NCBI GenBank assembly: GCA_026315105.1
Contig: CM048744.1
Location: forward strand, 344,809,668 to 344,873,667
DNA: 64,000 bases
Direction of reading: 5' to 3'
From: Locusta migratoria
Lineage: Eukaryota > Arthropoda > Insecta > Orthoptera > Acrididae
Position numbers and translations under genes: made by a program. The notes below the pieces were generated by a model that had not been told where the DNA came from, made no database searches, and saw only the letters and a program-made list of their open reading frames with translations. Positions 34,134-45,410 of the stretch are shown piece by piece. How positions within the stretch are numbered: the stretch's first letter is position 1; every line of letters begins with the position of its first letter.

Positions 34134-35017
34134 AATGTTCCGGTAATTGAACACGAAGAAACCTTTGCGTCCATTTGCGAAGAATATTCCATACTGAAAG
34201 TGATATAAAACTAAAACTATTTTTTGGAGGAGTTCTCTACTCTCATGACGTTAGGTTGGCATAACTGGGATAAACTGAGAACTGTTAACAGATAAAAATT
34301 GTTTTGTTTTTACCCTCAGTATGGAATTTAATAATGTCGCATCCCCTTGAAGATTCATCGCTAGTTATACATCATCCAATATTCTTTTATTCTGAACGTG
34401 AAAACCGACTAATATGTATACATGAAGTAAAACAAAACTTCTGAGAACCACGGAAATTTTTATAAGAGGGTGTAACAATTAAGAAACCGTCGAACTTCAG
34501 TAACTGACGAACATCGTCCTAGCAGGACATCCATTTGCAGTTTCAACGTCTTCGATTGTAACCTGAACTGACGACATTATTCGCAGAGATCGACAAATTA
34601 CAGCGAAATGTTGCCACAGTTAAAACGTTATCAATACTGTACCAACCGAAATACTGCAAAACAAGTGTCAGGTACGTTCCGAAAGATTTAACACAACACA
34701 ATGAAACAAGAGTCAAAGTGTATATAGAGTTGTAAAAACGGTACAAAAGGGAAGATTATAAGTGAGATGTTCAAAATGGTGAACCAAATTTTTAAAATCT
34801 TGCTTTGAATCTAGAAAAAAAAGGCAGCAACGACGAGAAATTCAGTTTGTGGAAAAGTGGCTCAAACAACAGCAGGAAGGCTTCTTTGCATCAGTTTTAG
34901 TATAAAATGTTGCTATAAATTACGTTTATAAGAGGTAAGACCAATTCTGTTTAAATTCACTTTGTTCTATATCCGTTTGTCTTTTAACTATCAATTCCAT
35001 CGCATAATTAATATATA
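34134..35017. other. No gene recognised
   Basis: AT-rich. Frames are short and without domains. Confidence 0.4.
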
Positions 35018-36143
35018 ATTGAATCGGTCGGTGGAGAAAGGAACTATTTCACTTTTTTTGTACTTTTCAGGAGAGACAAAAAACTGTTTTATTGTTAAGC
35101 TATTCAACAGATTGCATTGAAATTTTCGACATTTACTGTATTCTAACAATACATACTGTGAATGAAAATAATTTTTATTTATTCTACAAAGTATCTTCTG
35201 ATTTTATTTTTTATTTTTTTAATTTGTAACATAGTTCCTTTCTGCAGTCAACGAAGAGAGTATAATACATTCAAAGATACACATTTCTGGATTAAAGCTC
35301 AAATTTATTGGTAAATTATCTTCAGCTGAACATGAAATCAACTATTTAATAGAATTCAAAGATCGGAATAGTTCATATCACAGTGAGTTATCAATTGAAA
35401 TTAGCCATTTCAAAATCTCTTCATAAAAAATCTCAATGTCTTCTCCATGAATGTGTTTCATCAGTTTCCGAAAATATCTTCAATTTTTTTATATTGATTC
35501 GCACTTTGTAACTTTCATGAAAATGTTTCCTATAGAAGTCGTATTTCACATTTATGTCTGGATATTTCTTAAGGAACATTTCGTGCAAAGTTTTCAGATC
35601 CGAGCTTGCATCTAGGTGTTTCATTTCCTTCCCAGCATGATGAGTTTCTTTGAGTAGGAAAAATGTGATACTGGGTACTATCAAATTTATTTAATTTTCT
35701 GGAATTTTTGTTATACATGGATTTCTTCCACACATGTCCTTTTGACATTTAGGAAAACGGTATTCATTCATTTACAACACTCAACAATAATCGTGACACC
35801 TGACGAAGTTGGTGCCAAATTACTGTTTTGTTGAGCTTTCTACACCTGCATGCCTGAGATCAACGCCATCTAGCATGTAACTGGTGTAGTACAATCTCGC
35901 TGACAGTAAAATCTGCTGATGGGATGCGTCGTGCGGCGAAGAAAGGAACTAAGTCACTGACCTAATTCCTTTCTCCTCAGCACCTATAAAATCGATCTCA
36001 TGTTATTCCCACAGGAAGAAGCCAAACATAGTTCCTTTCATCACAGTAAGGTGTATCTTGGTCTGTTTACTACATTTCTGTAAAAAAAAAGTGAAAATCA
36101 CGTAAAAGTGACTTAGTTCCTTTCTCCAGCGACCGATTCAATT
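35018..36143. mobile_element. 1.1 kb inverted-terminal-repeat element with internal repeats of the end motif
   Basis: ATTGAATCGGTCGGTGGAG at the left end matches, in reverse complement, CTCCAGCGACCGATTCAAT at the right end. The imperfect TIR is about 34 bp and includes GAAAGGAACTA. Core AGTTCCTTTC or its complement recurs at 35036, 35233, 35941, 35964 (one change), 36030 and 36115. It contains the minus-strand frame 35433-35684. Confidence 0.65.
35433..35684 (-). pseudogene. Fragment of an unclassified transposase-like protein
   Basis: The frame contains HLDASSDLKTLHEMFLKKYP and DFYRKHFHESYKV. These resemble, from memory, an insect repeat-encoded protein family with a 'YLD..LxLxKMYELY...YRxxFNTEFNL' block. 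Catalytic residues are not visible and flanking frames are closed. It lies between the inverted ends of 35018-36143. Confidence 0.35.
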
Positions 36144-36257
36144 ATTTACGCTGAAGAGCAACCCCTACAGCCACCTCTCTTCTTTCACTTCCCTATAGTC
36201 TTCCTATGTAGCGCTTATTCCACGTCTTCAGATTGTTATACACAACTAACGAAACAT

Positions 36258-36382
36258 CAGTGGCGGCTGGTGCTTCAGATGACTGTGGGTTTACTTGCGT
36301 CCATGTTTCGGCGCCCTGCCCTCCCCACTCAGCGTCCAACAAAGACACAATTTGGTGCACCTCTGAGAGCGACGGGGGAAGC
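36258..36382 (+). repeat. hAT-like left end, right end missing
   Basis: Starts CAGTGGCGGCTGGTG, the same terminus as the right end of 27255-28053 (reverse complement). No matching right terminus was found before the next element begins at 36383. Confidence 0.4.
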
Positions 36383-36654
36383 CAGTGGCGGACTAACGCG
36401 TGGAGGGGACGGACTGCCCCAGGTGGGGGGTGAGGCTACAAATACCTCGAAAGCACCTTTTTTTTGTTGAGCACCCTTGGCTTTTCTTTTTGTGGCCTGC
36501 ACATCTCGAATTTATTTATTTATTTATTTTTGACTGTCTCGTGCCTCTGATCCTGGGAGGCCTCCAAATGTCAAAAGTTATTTTCTTATAGACATACATA
36601 TATTTCCAAGTAGCTGGGGGCCTCATTTCGTTTTCCCGCCTTAGTCCGCCACTG
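36383..36654. mobile_element. 272-bp hAT-type MITE
   Basis: The ends CAGTGGCGGACTAA and TTAGTCCGCCACTG are perfect inverted repeats. The flanking 8-mers GGGGAAGC (36375-36382) and GGGGAAAA (36655-36662) match at six of eight positions. Contains a (TTTA)n tract. The frames across it are not genes. Confidence 0.8.
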
Positions 36655-36662
36655 GGGGAAAA

Positions 36663-37533
36663 TGCCCCGGTTTGCTCCCCCAACCCCTCCCCTTTAGATA
36701 TATTTTCGTTAAAAGTCTGCAGAATGTCTTACCTCGGATTGTTTGCACTTGTTTTGAGCTGAGGCGTCGGTTTACCAAGCTTCTTTATTTAACACTTTTG
36801 TTCCAAGATTAAAGCTGAGTAATTCGTTTCTGAAAGATACTGAAAATTGTTCATTTTTCTTTGATAATGAACTCCAAGAACATATGAATATGCACATGAA
36901 TACTAAAACAGAGTAAGTAACTAATTACACTGTTGAGTGGCTGTAACAAAATGAATCTGTTACGATGAAGAGACAAACTACTTTCGGGTCACCGCCTCCT
37001 AACCTTAAGCATGTGCAAAGACTGCTTTCCTCCACATCTTTTCAAATAGTTAAATATTTGTTGCAACAAAGACTATTAATGTAATTTACTCTTAGAATTG
37101 CGACACATTTGCTAAAACGTCCAAAGATATGTGGGAAGTAACAATACAAAAGACAGCTCTTAAAAAAGAAACTTGCTTCCAGTTGGCCTTGAGTCGACCG
37201 CACAAGACTGTGCTGCTAACCATGCTGCTGTTCTTGCTAGGGGGAAAGTAGTGACTTAATTATTATTCACGGTCGTATATTCTGAAGGATTTTACAGTTG
37301 ATGCGTCTTTAATTTATAGTTATAACATAGTTTACCAAATATGAGGAGTTTTTGTTAATGGTCAATGGACCAAAAACAAATATGAAGGGCCGATATTGCC
37401 TTTATGGAGGATTTCTGCATGCGCAAGATTAGATGCACAGTAGTTCCATTGTCTTGTTTCGGGATCATTCGTGCGTAATCGCGAGAGCTCGAGTAGCCAG
37501 GAGCTGGCGTCTCTACCAGCTCCAACGCCAATG
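36663..37533. other. No gene recognised
   Basis: AT-rich, with no domain or repeat structure noticed. Confidence 0.4.
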
Positions 37534-37537
37534 TTAA

Positions 37538-38211
37538 AGGCCATTCCACATGCACGTGGCGTGCGTGTCTGGATGAACCCCACGCCGGCCACGCTAGCCA
37601 CGTACCATTTCACTACATGACAAATATCATTAATAAGTACAGTGAACAATTATGGTGACTAGATACTTACTACATTTATCAATATTGCCGGTTTAATAAA
37701 AGATTGTGAAATTTTTTTTCTAAGATATTTAATAGTATCCCCGCAGGATACGTATCTACTTACTGTCTTTTGATAACGCTTCGACAATTTCATCGTATGC
37801 TTTTTCTTTCAAAGTTATATCTCTGTAGATTTCCAATATTGAGTCCCAAACGACAGGATGAGAGTGTACTTGTTCAATTAACTGCTGAACCTAAAACGTT
37901 ATTGGAACACACAATGGCACATCAACTACTTGTAAATCATCAACAATAAACGCAACAGCTCAGACAACAAAGATGACGCGCTGTGCAGTGCTCGAGGGTT
38001 GGCTTGCACGAGGTCTTACCTTCGCTCTGCGCATGCGCGGACTGAAAACATGGCCGGCCACGTTTAGAAAGATCGCTCAGAGAGCGAACGGGCTGTCGTG
38101 GCGCGTGGCCCTGCAGTGTGAACAGCCCCATTCGATAACATGGGAAGCCACATTTGTAAACGTAGCTAGCGCACGTCCGGACACGCACGCCACGCGCAGT
38201 GTGGAATGGCC
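37538..38211 (-). mobile_element. Harbinger-like non-autonomous element (TTAA-flanked)
   Basis: The left end AGGCCATTCCACATGC with 'cgtggcgtgcgtgtc' and the right end 'gacacgcacgccacgcg' with TGTGGAATGGCC form an inverted repeat of about 36 bp. TTAA lies outside both (37534-37537 and 38212-38215), compatible with a TTA/TTAA target. The interior carries a MADF-type exon on the minus strand but no DDE nuclease. Confidence 0.65.
37764..37890 (-). CDS. MADF-domain exon (42 codons), probably transposon-borne
   Basis: The minus strand reads QQLIEQVHSHPVVWDSILEI, then YRDITLKEKAYDEIVEALSK. This matches the N-terminal part of a MADF (Myb/SANT-like DNA-binding) domain: LIexVxxHPxxWD, then Y+D and AWxxI. 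It is bounded by an acceptor (aacgttttag at 37891) and a perfect donor GTAAGT (37758-37763), is fully open and is 127 nt long. PIF/Harbinger elements often encode a MADF or Myb-like second protein, and the exon sits between Harbinger-like ends. Neighbouring exons were not found. A host MADF gene exon is the alternative. Confidence 0.6.
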
Positions 38212-38364
38212 TTAAAAGCGGCGTTTCACCTCGCCCCTCCCTGCCACGGGAGCGCCAACATACTGCCTCCAGGGGCTTCAGAAGAGAAACTGAACATCAG
38301 CCATGCTTGCGCGTTGCAACGCTGCGGCCACTGCCACCTATATCATGCGGCCGCACTACATCTA

Positions 38365-39620
38365 CATACATACTCCGCAATTCACCGTAAGGTGCGTGGC
38401 GGAGGGTACACTGTACCACTACTAGGCATTTCCTTTCCTATTCCACTCCCAAATTGAACGAGGAAAAAAAGAATGCCTATATGCCTCAGTAAGAGCTCTA
38501 ATTTCTCTTATCTTGTATTTGTGAAAAAAATGTTCAAATGTTTGTACAACTTATGGGACTTAACTACTGGGTTATCAGTCCCTAAGCTTACAAACTACTT
38601 ATGAACTACCTAAGACTAAGGACGGCACAAATATCCATGCCCGAGGGGGGATTAGAAACCCCCGACCGTAGTGGCCGTGCAGACCGTGACTGAAGCGCCT
38701 CAGTCCCCTCGGCCACCGCGGGCGGCTGTATTTGTGATCTTTACGCGAAATGTAAGTAGGCGGCTGCAAGATCGTACTACACTCAGCTTCAAATTCCGGC
38801 CCTCTAAATTTACTTCACAGAAATTCACGAAAAAGAACGTCGTCTTTCTTCCAGCGATCCCCAATTGAGTTGCCGGAGCATTTCCGTGACACGCGCGCAT
38901 TGGTCGAACCTACCGGTAACAAATCTAGCTGCTCGCCTCTGACCCGCCTCTATGTCTTCCTTTAAACTGATCAACTGCGGGTCCGAAACACTTGAGCAAT
39001 ACTCAAGACGTGGTCGTACAAGCGTCTTATACGCGGTCTCCTTTATAGATAAAGCACATCTTCCCAAAATTCTGCCAATAGACCGAAGTCGGCTGTCCGC
39101 CTTACAACTGTCCTTACATGTTCGTTCCATTTCATATCGCTCTGCAATGTTACGCCTAGATATTTGAACGACGCGACAGCATCAAGAAGCTCACTACTAA
39201 TGCTGTATTCGAACATTATGGGATTGCTTTTTCTACTCATGCACATCACCTTACATTTTTCTACATTGAGAGCTAGCTGCCATTCTTAGCACCAACTAGA
39301 AATTTTGTCAAAGTTATCCTGTATGTTATTACAGTCAGTTACAGACGACACCGTCCCATACACCACAGCATCATCAGCAAACAGCCGCAAATTGCAACGT
39401 ACTCTGTCCATCAGATCATTTATATAGATAGAAAATAATAGCTGTCCTATCACACTCCCCTGGGGCATGCCTGACGATACACTCGTCTCTGATGAACACT
39501 CGCCGTCGAGAACAACGTACTGCGTTGTATTACTTAGGAAGTCTTACAGCCAGTCACAAATCTGTGAACCTATTCCATAAGCTCGTATACTCGCATACGT
39601 GCTGTCTCTGCGACGGGATA
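38365..39620 (-). pseudogene. CR1/jockey-like LINE, 5'-truncated
   Basis: The minus strand reads MPQGSVIGQLLFSIYINDLM, LRLFADDAVVYGTVS (intact ADD), NVEKCKVM, SFKYLGVTLQSDMKWNEHVR, AYKTLVRPRLEYCSSV and GQRRAARFVTGRF. The 3' end at 38365 is 'catctacatacatactccg' on the plus strand, the GATGTA-type tail. A SINE A (38525-38726) interrupts the 3' region. Frameshifts separate the pieces. Confidence 0.87.
38525..38726 (-). mobile_element. SINE family A in a LINE 3' region
   Basis: Full minus-strand copy with an exact 11-bp TSD, TGTATTTGTGA (38514-38524 and 38727-38737). Confidence 0.93.
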
Positions 39621-40018
39621 AAAATAGTTTGAATGATGTGCATATAAAATGATCTGTTAGAAGAACTTAAAGAAAGAATGATAGTTTAAAAACACTTTTT
39701 ATTTATTTACTTTTTTTCATGGCGAGTTATTTTCCGGGGTTCATTGAACCAGTGAACACTTAGGACGTTGCGACATAATTTTCACGCACCGCTTGATTCT
39801 CCTTACTGCCGTTTCAGACGATTCACTTAGTCCTCCAACTTATAAATTTACATGGACGACTTGCACCCTGAAATTTTCACACATTATGTTGCCCCTGCCA
39901 AACGAAAGTGCTCACTGCGAGGGAGTCGCTGTGTAGTCACAGCGTCACGTGATTAACGCTGTCGGAGCATGCTGTTACCTTTTCAGAAGCAGCTGACAGG
40001 TATCCACACACACGCGCG

Positions 40019-40059
<41 letters not shown>

Positions 40060-40301
40060 CTCTTTGGTTGGCGCTCACCGTCCAAATGAGGCTTCAGAAA
40101 TACATTTGTCGGTAGAGAAGCGGTGACTTACGGGGCCTTTGCTGACCAAGAAAGGAACTGAGTTAGGAAAGCGCTCGTGCTGCAGTCGTTTCTGGACGTA
40201 CGTCCAAATTTGTGTTTGCTGTCCTCGTTCAGTTTTCTTCCGTAAGGTAACTGTCCTTTGTTCGTCTTCACTACATGCAACTGACAAAAATGAAAATTAG
40301 C
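39621..40301. other. No gene; (AC)n microsatellite at about 40010-40058
   Basis: Only the AC repeat is identifiable. A minus frame at 40075-40287 has no recognisable domain. Confidence 0.5.
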
Positions 40302-40313
40302 GCTGAATTTTCA

Positions 40314-40511
40314 AATGTTCAAATGTCTGTAAATCTATCGGACCAAACTGCGTGGTCATCAGTCCGTAGCTTACAAACTACTTAAACCTAGGTAAACTAA
40401 CCTAAGGACAATACACACACCCATGCCCCAGGGAGGACTCGCACCTCCACGGCGATCAACCGCGCGCTCCGCAGAGAGACGCTTTAGACCGCGCGGCTAC
40501 TCCACCGCGGT
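40314..40511 (-). mobile_element. SINE family B, full length
   Basis: Minus-strand copy with an exact 12-bp TSD, GCTGAATTTTCA (40302-40313 and 40512-40523). Confidence 0.93.
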
Positions 40512-40523
40512 GCTGAATTTTCA

Positions 40524-41185
40524 GAATAAGCAGAGTATGTCACGTTTTTTAGCGAAGTTTTTGATATGGACGTGGTGAATGTCATACGGCGTTGTTCCTC
40601 ACAGCCGTGGAACAATCGCGCGAGAGTTCAAAGGACATTTCAGAAAATATTTTAATGGTTAATTGGATACAAAAGTTTGTATTTTTACTACCAAAACATT
40701 CCCTACAAAAAATTGAACTCTGATCTGGTTTTTCAGTGCAAAAATGAAAACGTTACAAGTTTTTAGCCAGACGGTAGTCTTTTTGTGCTTGTAATCGTTA
40801 ATATTTTTCATTAATAAATCATTTTCTGTTTTTTACTTCTTTTACCTTTGCTTGTCTTAATAATGGTTCACAAAAATACACATTATTCCATCTTTTGGAT
40901 TAAATCCTCGTTTAGGTGAAGATATTGGTACCGAAAGGTAACGAATGAGAAATCGTGTTGAGAGAGCCAAAGAAAATTCATCTTTCAATATTATTTTGGA
41001 AACAACAGTGTGATGTTCAGTAAATGTTTTTAGCGTAAATTCGTGACATTGTAGTTGGAAATAAGTCAATGTTTTTGACGAGTGGTATTGTGAATCTGCG
41101 GTGACATGAATTTGGATGGCATTGAACCAGAAGTGAAACACATTCCTCTACTTCGTCCAACGTTTCATTTACTTATTACTTCTTC
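40524..41185. other. No gene recognised
   Basis: AT-rich. The minus frame at 40857-41141 lacks recognisable motifs. Confidence 0.4.
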
Positions 41186-41640
41186 ATTGAACAAAAAAGT
41201 ATTCATTATACAAAAGCGTGTAATTAGAATAATTTCTGGAGCACACCCAAGAGCATCCTGCAGACATTTAAGAATCTAGGGATCTTCACAGTAGCTTCGC
41301 AATATATGTATATTCACTTAAATTTGTTATTAACTAACCCAAACCAATCCAAAAGTAATAGCAGTGTTCGTAGCTACAACACTAGAAGAAATGATGATCT
41401 ACACTATTAAAGGTTAAATCTAGCTTTGGTACAGGAAGGGGTGAATTATGCTGCTACAAATAACCTCGATCACTTACTAGATAACATCAAATGACTGAAA
41501 ACATTTAAAAACAAATTGAAAGAATTTTTGAATTTTTATATAGAAATGAGTAATTCTGCAAAAATGTATGTGATATATTATTACCTTTTACTAAACTCAA
41601 ACGTTTCGCATCAATATGAAATCTCTAGTTCATGATGTGT
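41186..41640 (+). pseudogene. LINE 3' fragment (RT C-terminal tail)
   Basis: Across several frames the plus strand reads IQKRVIRIISGAHPRASC, KNLGIFTVASQYMY, SSVRSYNTRRNDDLH, LALVQEGVNYAATN and TFKNKLKEFLNFYI. This is the typical order at the C-terminus of CR1/jockey-like LINE polyproteins. It is a different family from the three (GATGTA)-tailed copies. No RT active site is present. Confidence 0.7.
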
Positions 41641-42594
41641 AGAACAATCTCATCTACTACTGACTAGTTGTTGAAGTTCTTGGAGCCTCGGAATTGAAGC
41701 TCCCACTCTGTTCTAAAGCCGTTGAGGCCGTTTTGCATACCAAGTTGTTGGAGGAAACGATGTTCCTATAGTGACGCAATCCTTTAGAGGAGTCATACGG
41801 AATGATGCGATTTACATTAATGCGATGTGTACCAGGAATCGTGGTGTCGGTGAGAGTTAAGACTGCTTACACGCACTGCAGTCAATTAGTACTCGCGCTT
41901 TCTTGGCAGTGAGACATGCTCCATGACCGTTCTGTGCGTTGGCTGCCATAGGCAGAAATCCGGGTTCCGATTTATTCTCCCCAAGCTTTTCACGTGTGAA
42001 GTGGGAGAACCTCACAAAGCAGCAACTTTCCTTACACCCAACGATAACCATGTACAGCCGTAGCGGCCGTCCCCGAAGTGAGCATAAGTTCTTGTTCTCG
42101 CTTTTATTGCTGATAATGTCCATGCTGATGACTCGTACGGGTAAAATGTTGTCTCCATAATTGCGATTCAGTCTATATCTATACTCCGCAAGCGATTTGA
42201 TGATACTTGGCGGCATTCCTGACCATTTCGCCCCTACGCTGTACCTTCTACGAAGAAAGAGCTCTAATTTCACTGATTTTCTCATTGTGCTCATTTGAGG
42301 ACACGCATGTGGGAGGAAGGAACGTACTGAGGGCGAAACTCAAGGGTAAACCTCTCCCCGATGCACAGAGCCTGTTGCGCCGTCTGACACTGCAGTGTGA
42401 TGTGCGTCGCCGTGATGTTCGTGGAATAGTCCGTCGCTGCTTAGGGGAATACAAACATACAAAGAACTGAAGTAGTATCAGAATATTAATAAGTGAAAAC
42501 GCAAATTGAAACTTTTAATATTAATTATGTAAGCAGTCTACTGAAACTTACATAATTGGAAAAGTACTTTATCGTAGAGGCGAACAAAATAAAA
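41641..42594. other. No gene; possible diverged LINE 3' UTR at about 42168-42300
   Basis: 'ctatatctatactccgcaag' and 'gaaagagctctaatttc' resemble the 3' region of the (GATGTA)-tailed LINEs. The open frames at 41857-42294 and 42207-42470 overlap on opposite strands and have no domain. Confidence 0.3.
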
Positions 42595-43380
42595 ATTTGG
42601 TGTCTGTTCTTTTCTACATGTCCGAAATAACAGACACCATTTGTTGACATTAACGGCCGTAATTTTACGAACATTTAGACCATTACTGGGCGTTGAAATA
42701 ACGTCAACGACGAAGTAGAATATTTGTATTGGACCGGGATTCGAATCCGGATTTCCCACTTCGGGCTAGCGGTCGCCTTAATCTATTAGACTACCCACAC
42801 ACGCTTCTCTTCCAACCCAAATTCTCAACTAGTAGCCCCCTACGCATTAACTCCTCTAGCTCGCAGGCTATACGGGATTCCCGCAAGGCATCGAGCGTTT
42901 GAATGCGTCGGTATTGAAATTGTCAAGTGCCTGTCGGTGGCATATTTTAGAATTATTCATTTCGAATTCGTAAAGATACGGCCATTAACGTCAACAAATG
43001 GTTGTTATTTCGAACATATCTGAAGGAACAGACACCCTGGGAAAGAACAGACATCGTACCAATAATTTTAAAATATTCCACCAACAGGCAATTGACAATT
43101 TCAATGCAGACGCTTTCAAAGCTCGATTCCTTGCGGGAAACCAGACTAGACTGTGAGCAAGAGGAATCAATGGGCAGGGAGTTGGAAGCTGAGAATTTGG
43201 GTTGGAAGGAATGCGTGCTGGATAGCCTAGCTGGTTAAGGCGATCGCTGGCACAAAGCGGGAAATCTGGGTTCGAATCCCGGTCCAGCACAAATTTTCAA
43301 CTTGGCCGTTCAATTTATTTCAACGCCCCGAAACGGCCGAATTATTTCAGTATTTTGAAGTCGTAAAATAAAAATTATAT
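42595..43380. mobile_element. Palindromic element with opposed tRNA-like heads
   Basis: The left half contains, on the minus strand, a tRNA-like head (about 42731-42803, 'gggattcgaatccggatttc'). The right half contains the plus-strand counterpart at 43216-43289. Sequences flanking the heads also match in inverted orientation: 'ggcgttgaaata' (left) with 'tatttcaacgccc' (right), and the 'gcaaggcatcgagcgttt' block with its complement. Frames such as 42991-43290 are repeat translations. Confidence 0.7.
43216..43289 (+). other. tRNA-like cloverleaf (SINE head or tRNA pseudogene)
   Basis: A 74-nt fold: acceptor TGCTGGA/TCCAGCA with all seven pairs, D-stem GCCT/AGGC, anticodon stem TCGCT/AGCGG with loop GGCACAA, T-arm with TTCGAAT. 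Position 33 is G instead of U, so a working tRNA is unlikely although the formal anticodon would be CAC. Confidence 0.65.
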
Positions 43381-43478
43381 GTTTCTATAGCTGTTAAGGG
43401 CGATAACAGGCAGTAGAACTTTCCATATAAATTATATAACAGTTTTTGCCTTACCTGTCACGAATCCCCAATAATAAT

Positions 43479-43887
43479 TGTGGTGTCGCACAAGTATGAA
43501 GTGCGCGCCACGTACTTCTTTCGCCGCGCGCCGCCATGCACGCACGGCGCGGCGTTCTTACGACGTCGGCCACGAGCGCCCTCTGCTGCAACCCCGCTCG
43601 TGGCCACCACTGAACTGTATCGGCCACTTGGGATTAGGACAGGAAAGTCTCTTATCAGTAGGCAGGCCTCTACCTAGTTGACCTATGTCTCAGCATTACA
43701 CTAGTCTGGAATCATGAAACTTGTAAAAGTATTGTAATATTTCTACGAAATATATATCTTGTACTAATCTTGCTTAGTGTTTCTAGTTTCTGCTGTCCCA
43801 CTGGCTGATCACCTCAGACTCCGTACCCACACACGCGTGTATCCTACTTCCCTGTGTCGGTCTCTCTCTAGTCGGCCACCGACACCT
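43479..43887 (+). repeat. Probable LTR (solo or 5' remnant)
   Basis: Begins TGTGGTGTCG and ends CGACACC(TA), a short inverted repeat typical of Gypsy-class LTRs. Inside lies a TATA-like 'gaaatatatatcttg'. The sequence after it, 'ccggcggcaacgagat', resembles a retroelement leader. No gag follows. Confidence 0.45.
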
Positions 43888-44261
43888 AGGACAACCGGCG
43901 GCAACGAGATACAAAAATAATATCAGAAGATCAAAAATTGAAGTGCAACCAATTTTTGACGTGTTTACCGATCAAGTGCTTCAGTAGAAATGTCGCACAA
44001 AATTAACAACTTTTCGTGAAATCGCCTTCAAGGATGTCAATGTTTCAATGTTTCATTTGCATACAGGTCAACTAGAATGTGCTAGGTTCATGATGATGTC
44101 TGCAGTGGACATGAAGACATCGTAGTAATGAAGTCTATAAATAACATTGCTTATTGTGTTTGGAACTTTGCTTACTTATTTCTAACAGTAACTTAGTGGT
44201 CTCTTGCCACGCCTACAACAAAAATTCCTTACTTTTTGAACGGCTACGGCGGGGTAAACAG

Positions 44262-44415
44262 GAAATGGACAGAGAAAGAGAGTGGGTATGGAGATAACCA
44301 GGGAAGGGAGGCAGAAGGAAGGAGAGAGGAGATTGGTGGACAGGGGGGTGGAGGAGGAAGTGGAGGAGGAGGAAGAGGTGGAGAAGGTGTCTTATGGAGT
44401 TGGGCAGAAGAGAAG
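44262..44415 (+). repeat. Purine-rich (GGA)n low-complexity tract
   Basis: G/A-only stretches dominate. The Gly/Glu-rich plus frame and Ser/Pro/Leu-rich minus frame are artefacts. Confidence 0.85.
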
Positions 44416-44459
44416 GAATAGGGAGTACTGTAGATAGAATACGAGAAACAATTACTCTT

Positions 44460-44659
44460 GCCGGCCGCGGTGGCCGAGGGGACTGAGGCGCTTCAGTCAC
44501 GGTCTGCACGGCCACTACGGTCGCGGGTTCGAATCCCCCCTCGGGCATGGATATTTGTGCCGTCCTAGTTCGTAAGTAGTTCATAAGTAGTTTGTAAGTT
44601 TAGATACTGATGACCCCAGAGTTAAGTCCCATAAGCTTTACAAACATTTGAACATTTGA
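44460..44659 (+). mobile_element. SINE family A, full length
   Basis: Plus-strand copy with an exact 12-bp TSD, ACAATTACTCTT (44448-44459 and 44660-44671). Confidence 0.93.
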
Positions 44660-44870
44660 ACAATTACTCTTCGCCTGCCCCAGAGTCTTTATGGTTATAG
44701 GATTCATAAAATATTTAGTGATTCCACTGGTTTTACAGTAAATGATGGGAAAAAGTATTTTTTTTCCTAATTATCCTACAATTCTATATAGCTACAACAA
44801 CGAAAGGTGGAATATGTTCTGAATACTTTGATGTGTTTTCTCGGTCTGGAACTATTCTTTCATTTATTTT

Positions 44871-45075
44871 CCGCCGCGGTGGAGTATCCGAGCGGTCTAA
44901 GACGCCTCGCTGCGGAGCGCGTGGTTGCTCGCCGTGGAGGTTCGAGTCCTCCCTGGGGCATGGGTGTGCGTGTTTGTCCTTAGGTTAGTTTACCTAGGTT
45001 TAAGAAGTTTGTAAGCTACGGACTGATGACCACACAGTTTGGTCCGATAGATTTACACACATTTGAACATTTTTT
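44871..45075 (+). mobile_element. SINE family B, full length
   Basis: Plus-strand copy from 'ccgccgcggtggagtatccg' to the 'acatttgaacatttttt' tail, with B-box GGTTCGAGTCC. TSD ambiguous. Confidence 0.88.
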
Positions 45076-45407
45076 TCCCATTCATTTCACTTTATACTGA
45101 GTCCAGTGAAGCGAGTCGGGTTTTGCTTGCTTTTATCGACCATCGTCAGACAAGACTGAATACGCAGTCCACAAACCAGCAAAAGCTTCCATATCTTGAA
45201 AGGCTTATCTCCCCCTCCAAATTTCCCCCTCCACTTTAAGTGGCAGATAAAATGTCTGAGGAAAGCATACGCTCATTATTCTCAGGTAGGTTCACCCCTA
45301 CCAAATCACCTACTTGAAGTTATGTAAATGCGAATGTAGTACTGTAGTTACGGTAACGTATTGTAATATGTTATGCATCATTGTATCTTTGATTATCTAC
45401 AACATGG

Positions 45408-45410
<3 letters not shown>

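Noticed and set aside
37257..37330. Possible further MADF or transposase exon left of the Harbinger-like element
   Set aside because: No open, motif-bearing segment with splice sites was found.
43216..43289. Functional tRNA gene
   Set aside because: The cloverleaf is good but lacks U33, has an inverted decayed partner and lies inside a larger palindromic repeat.
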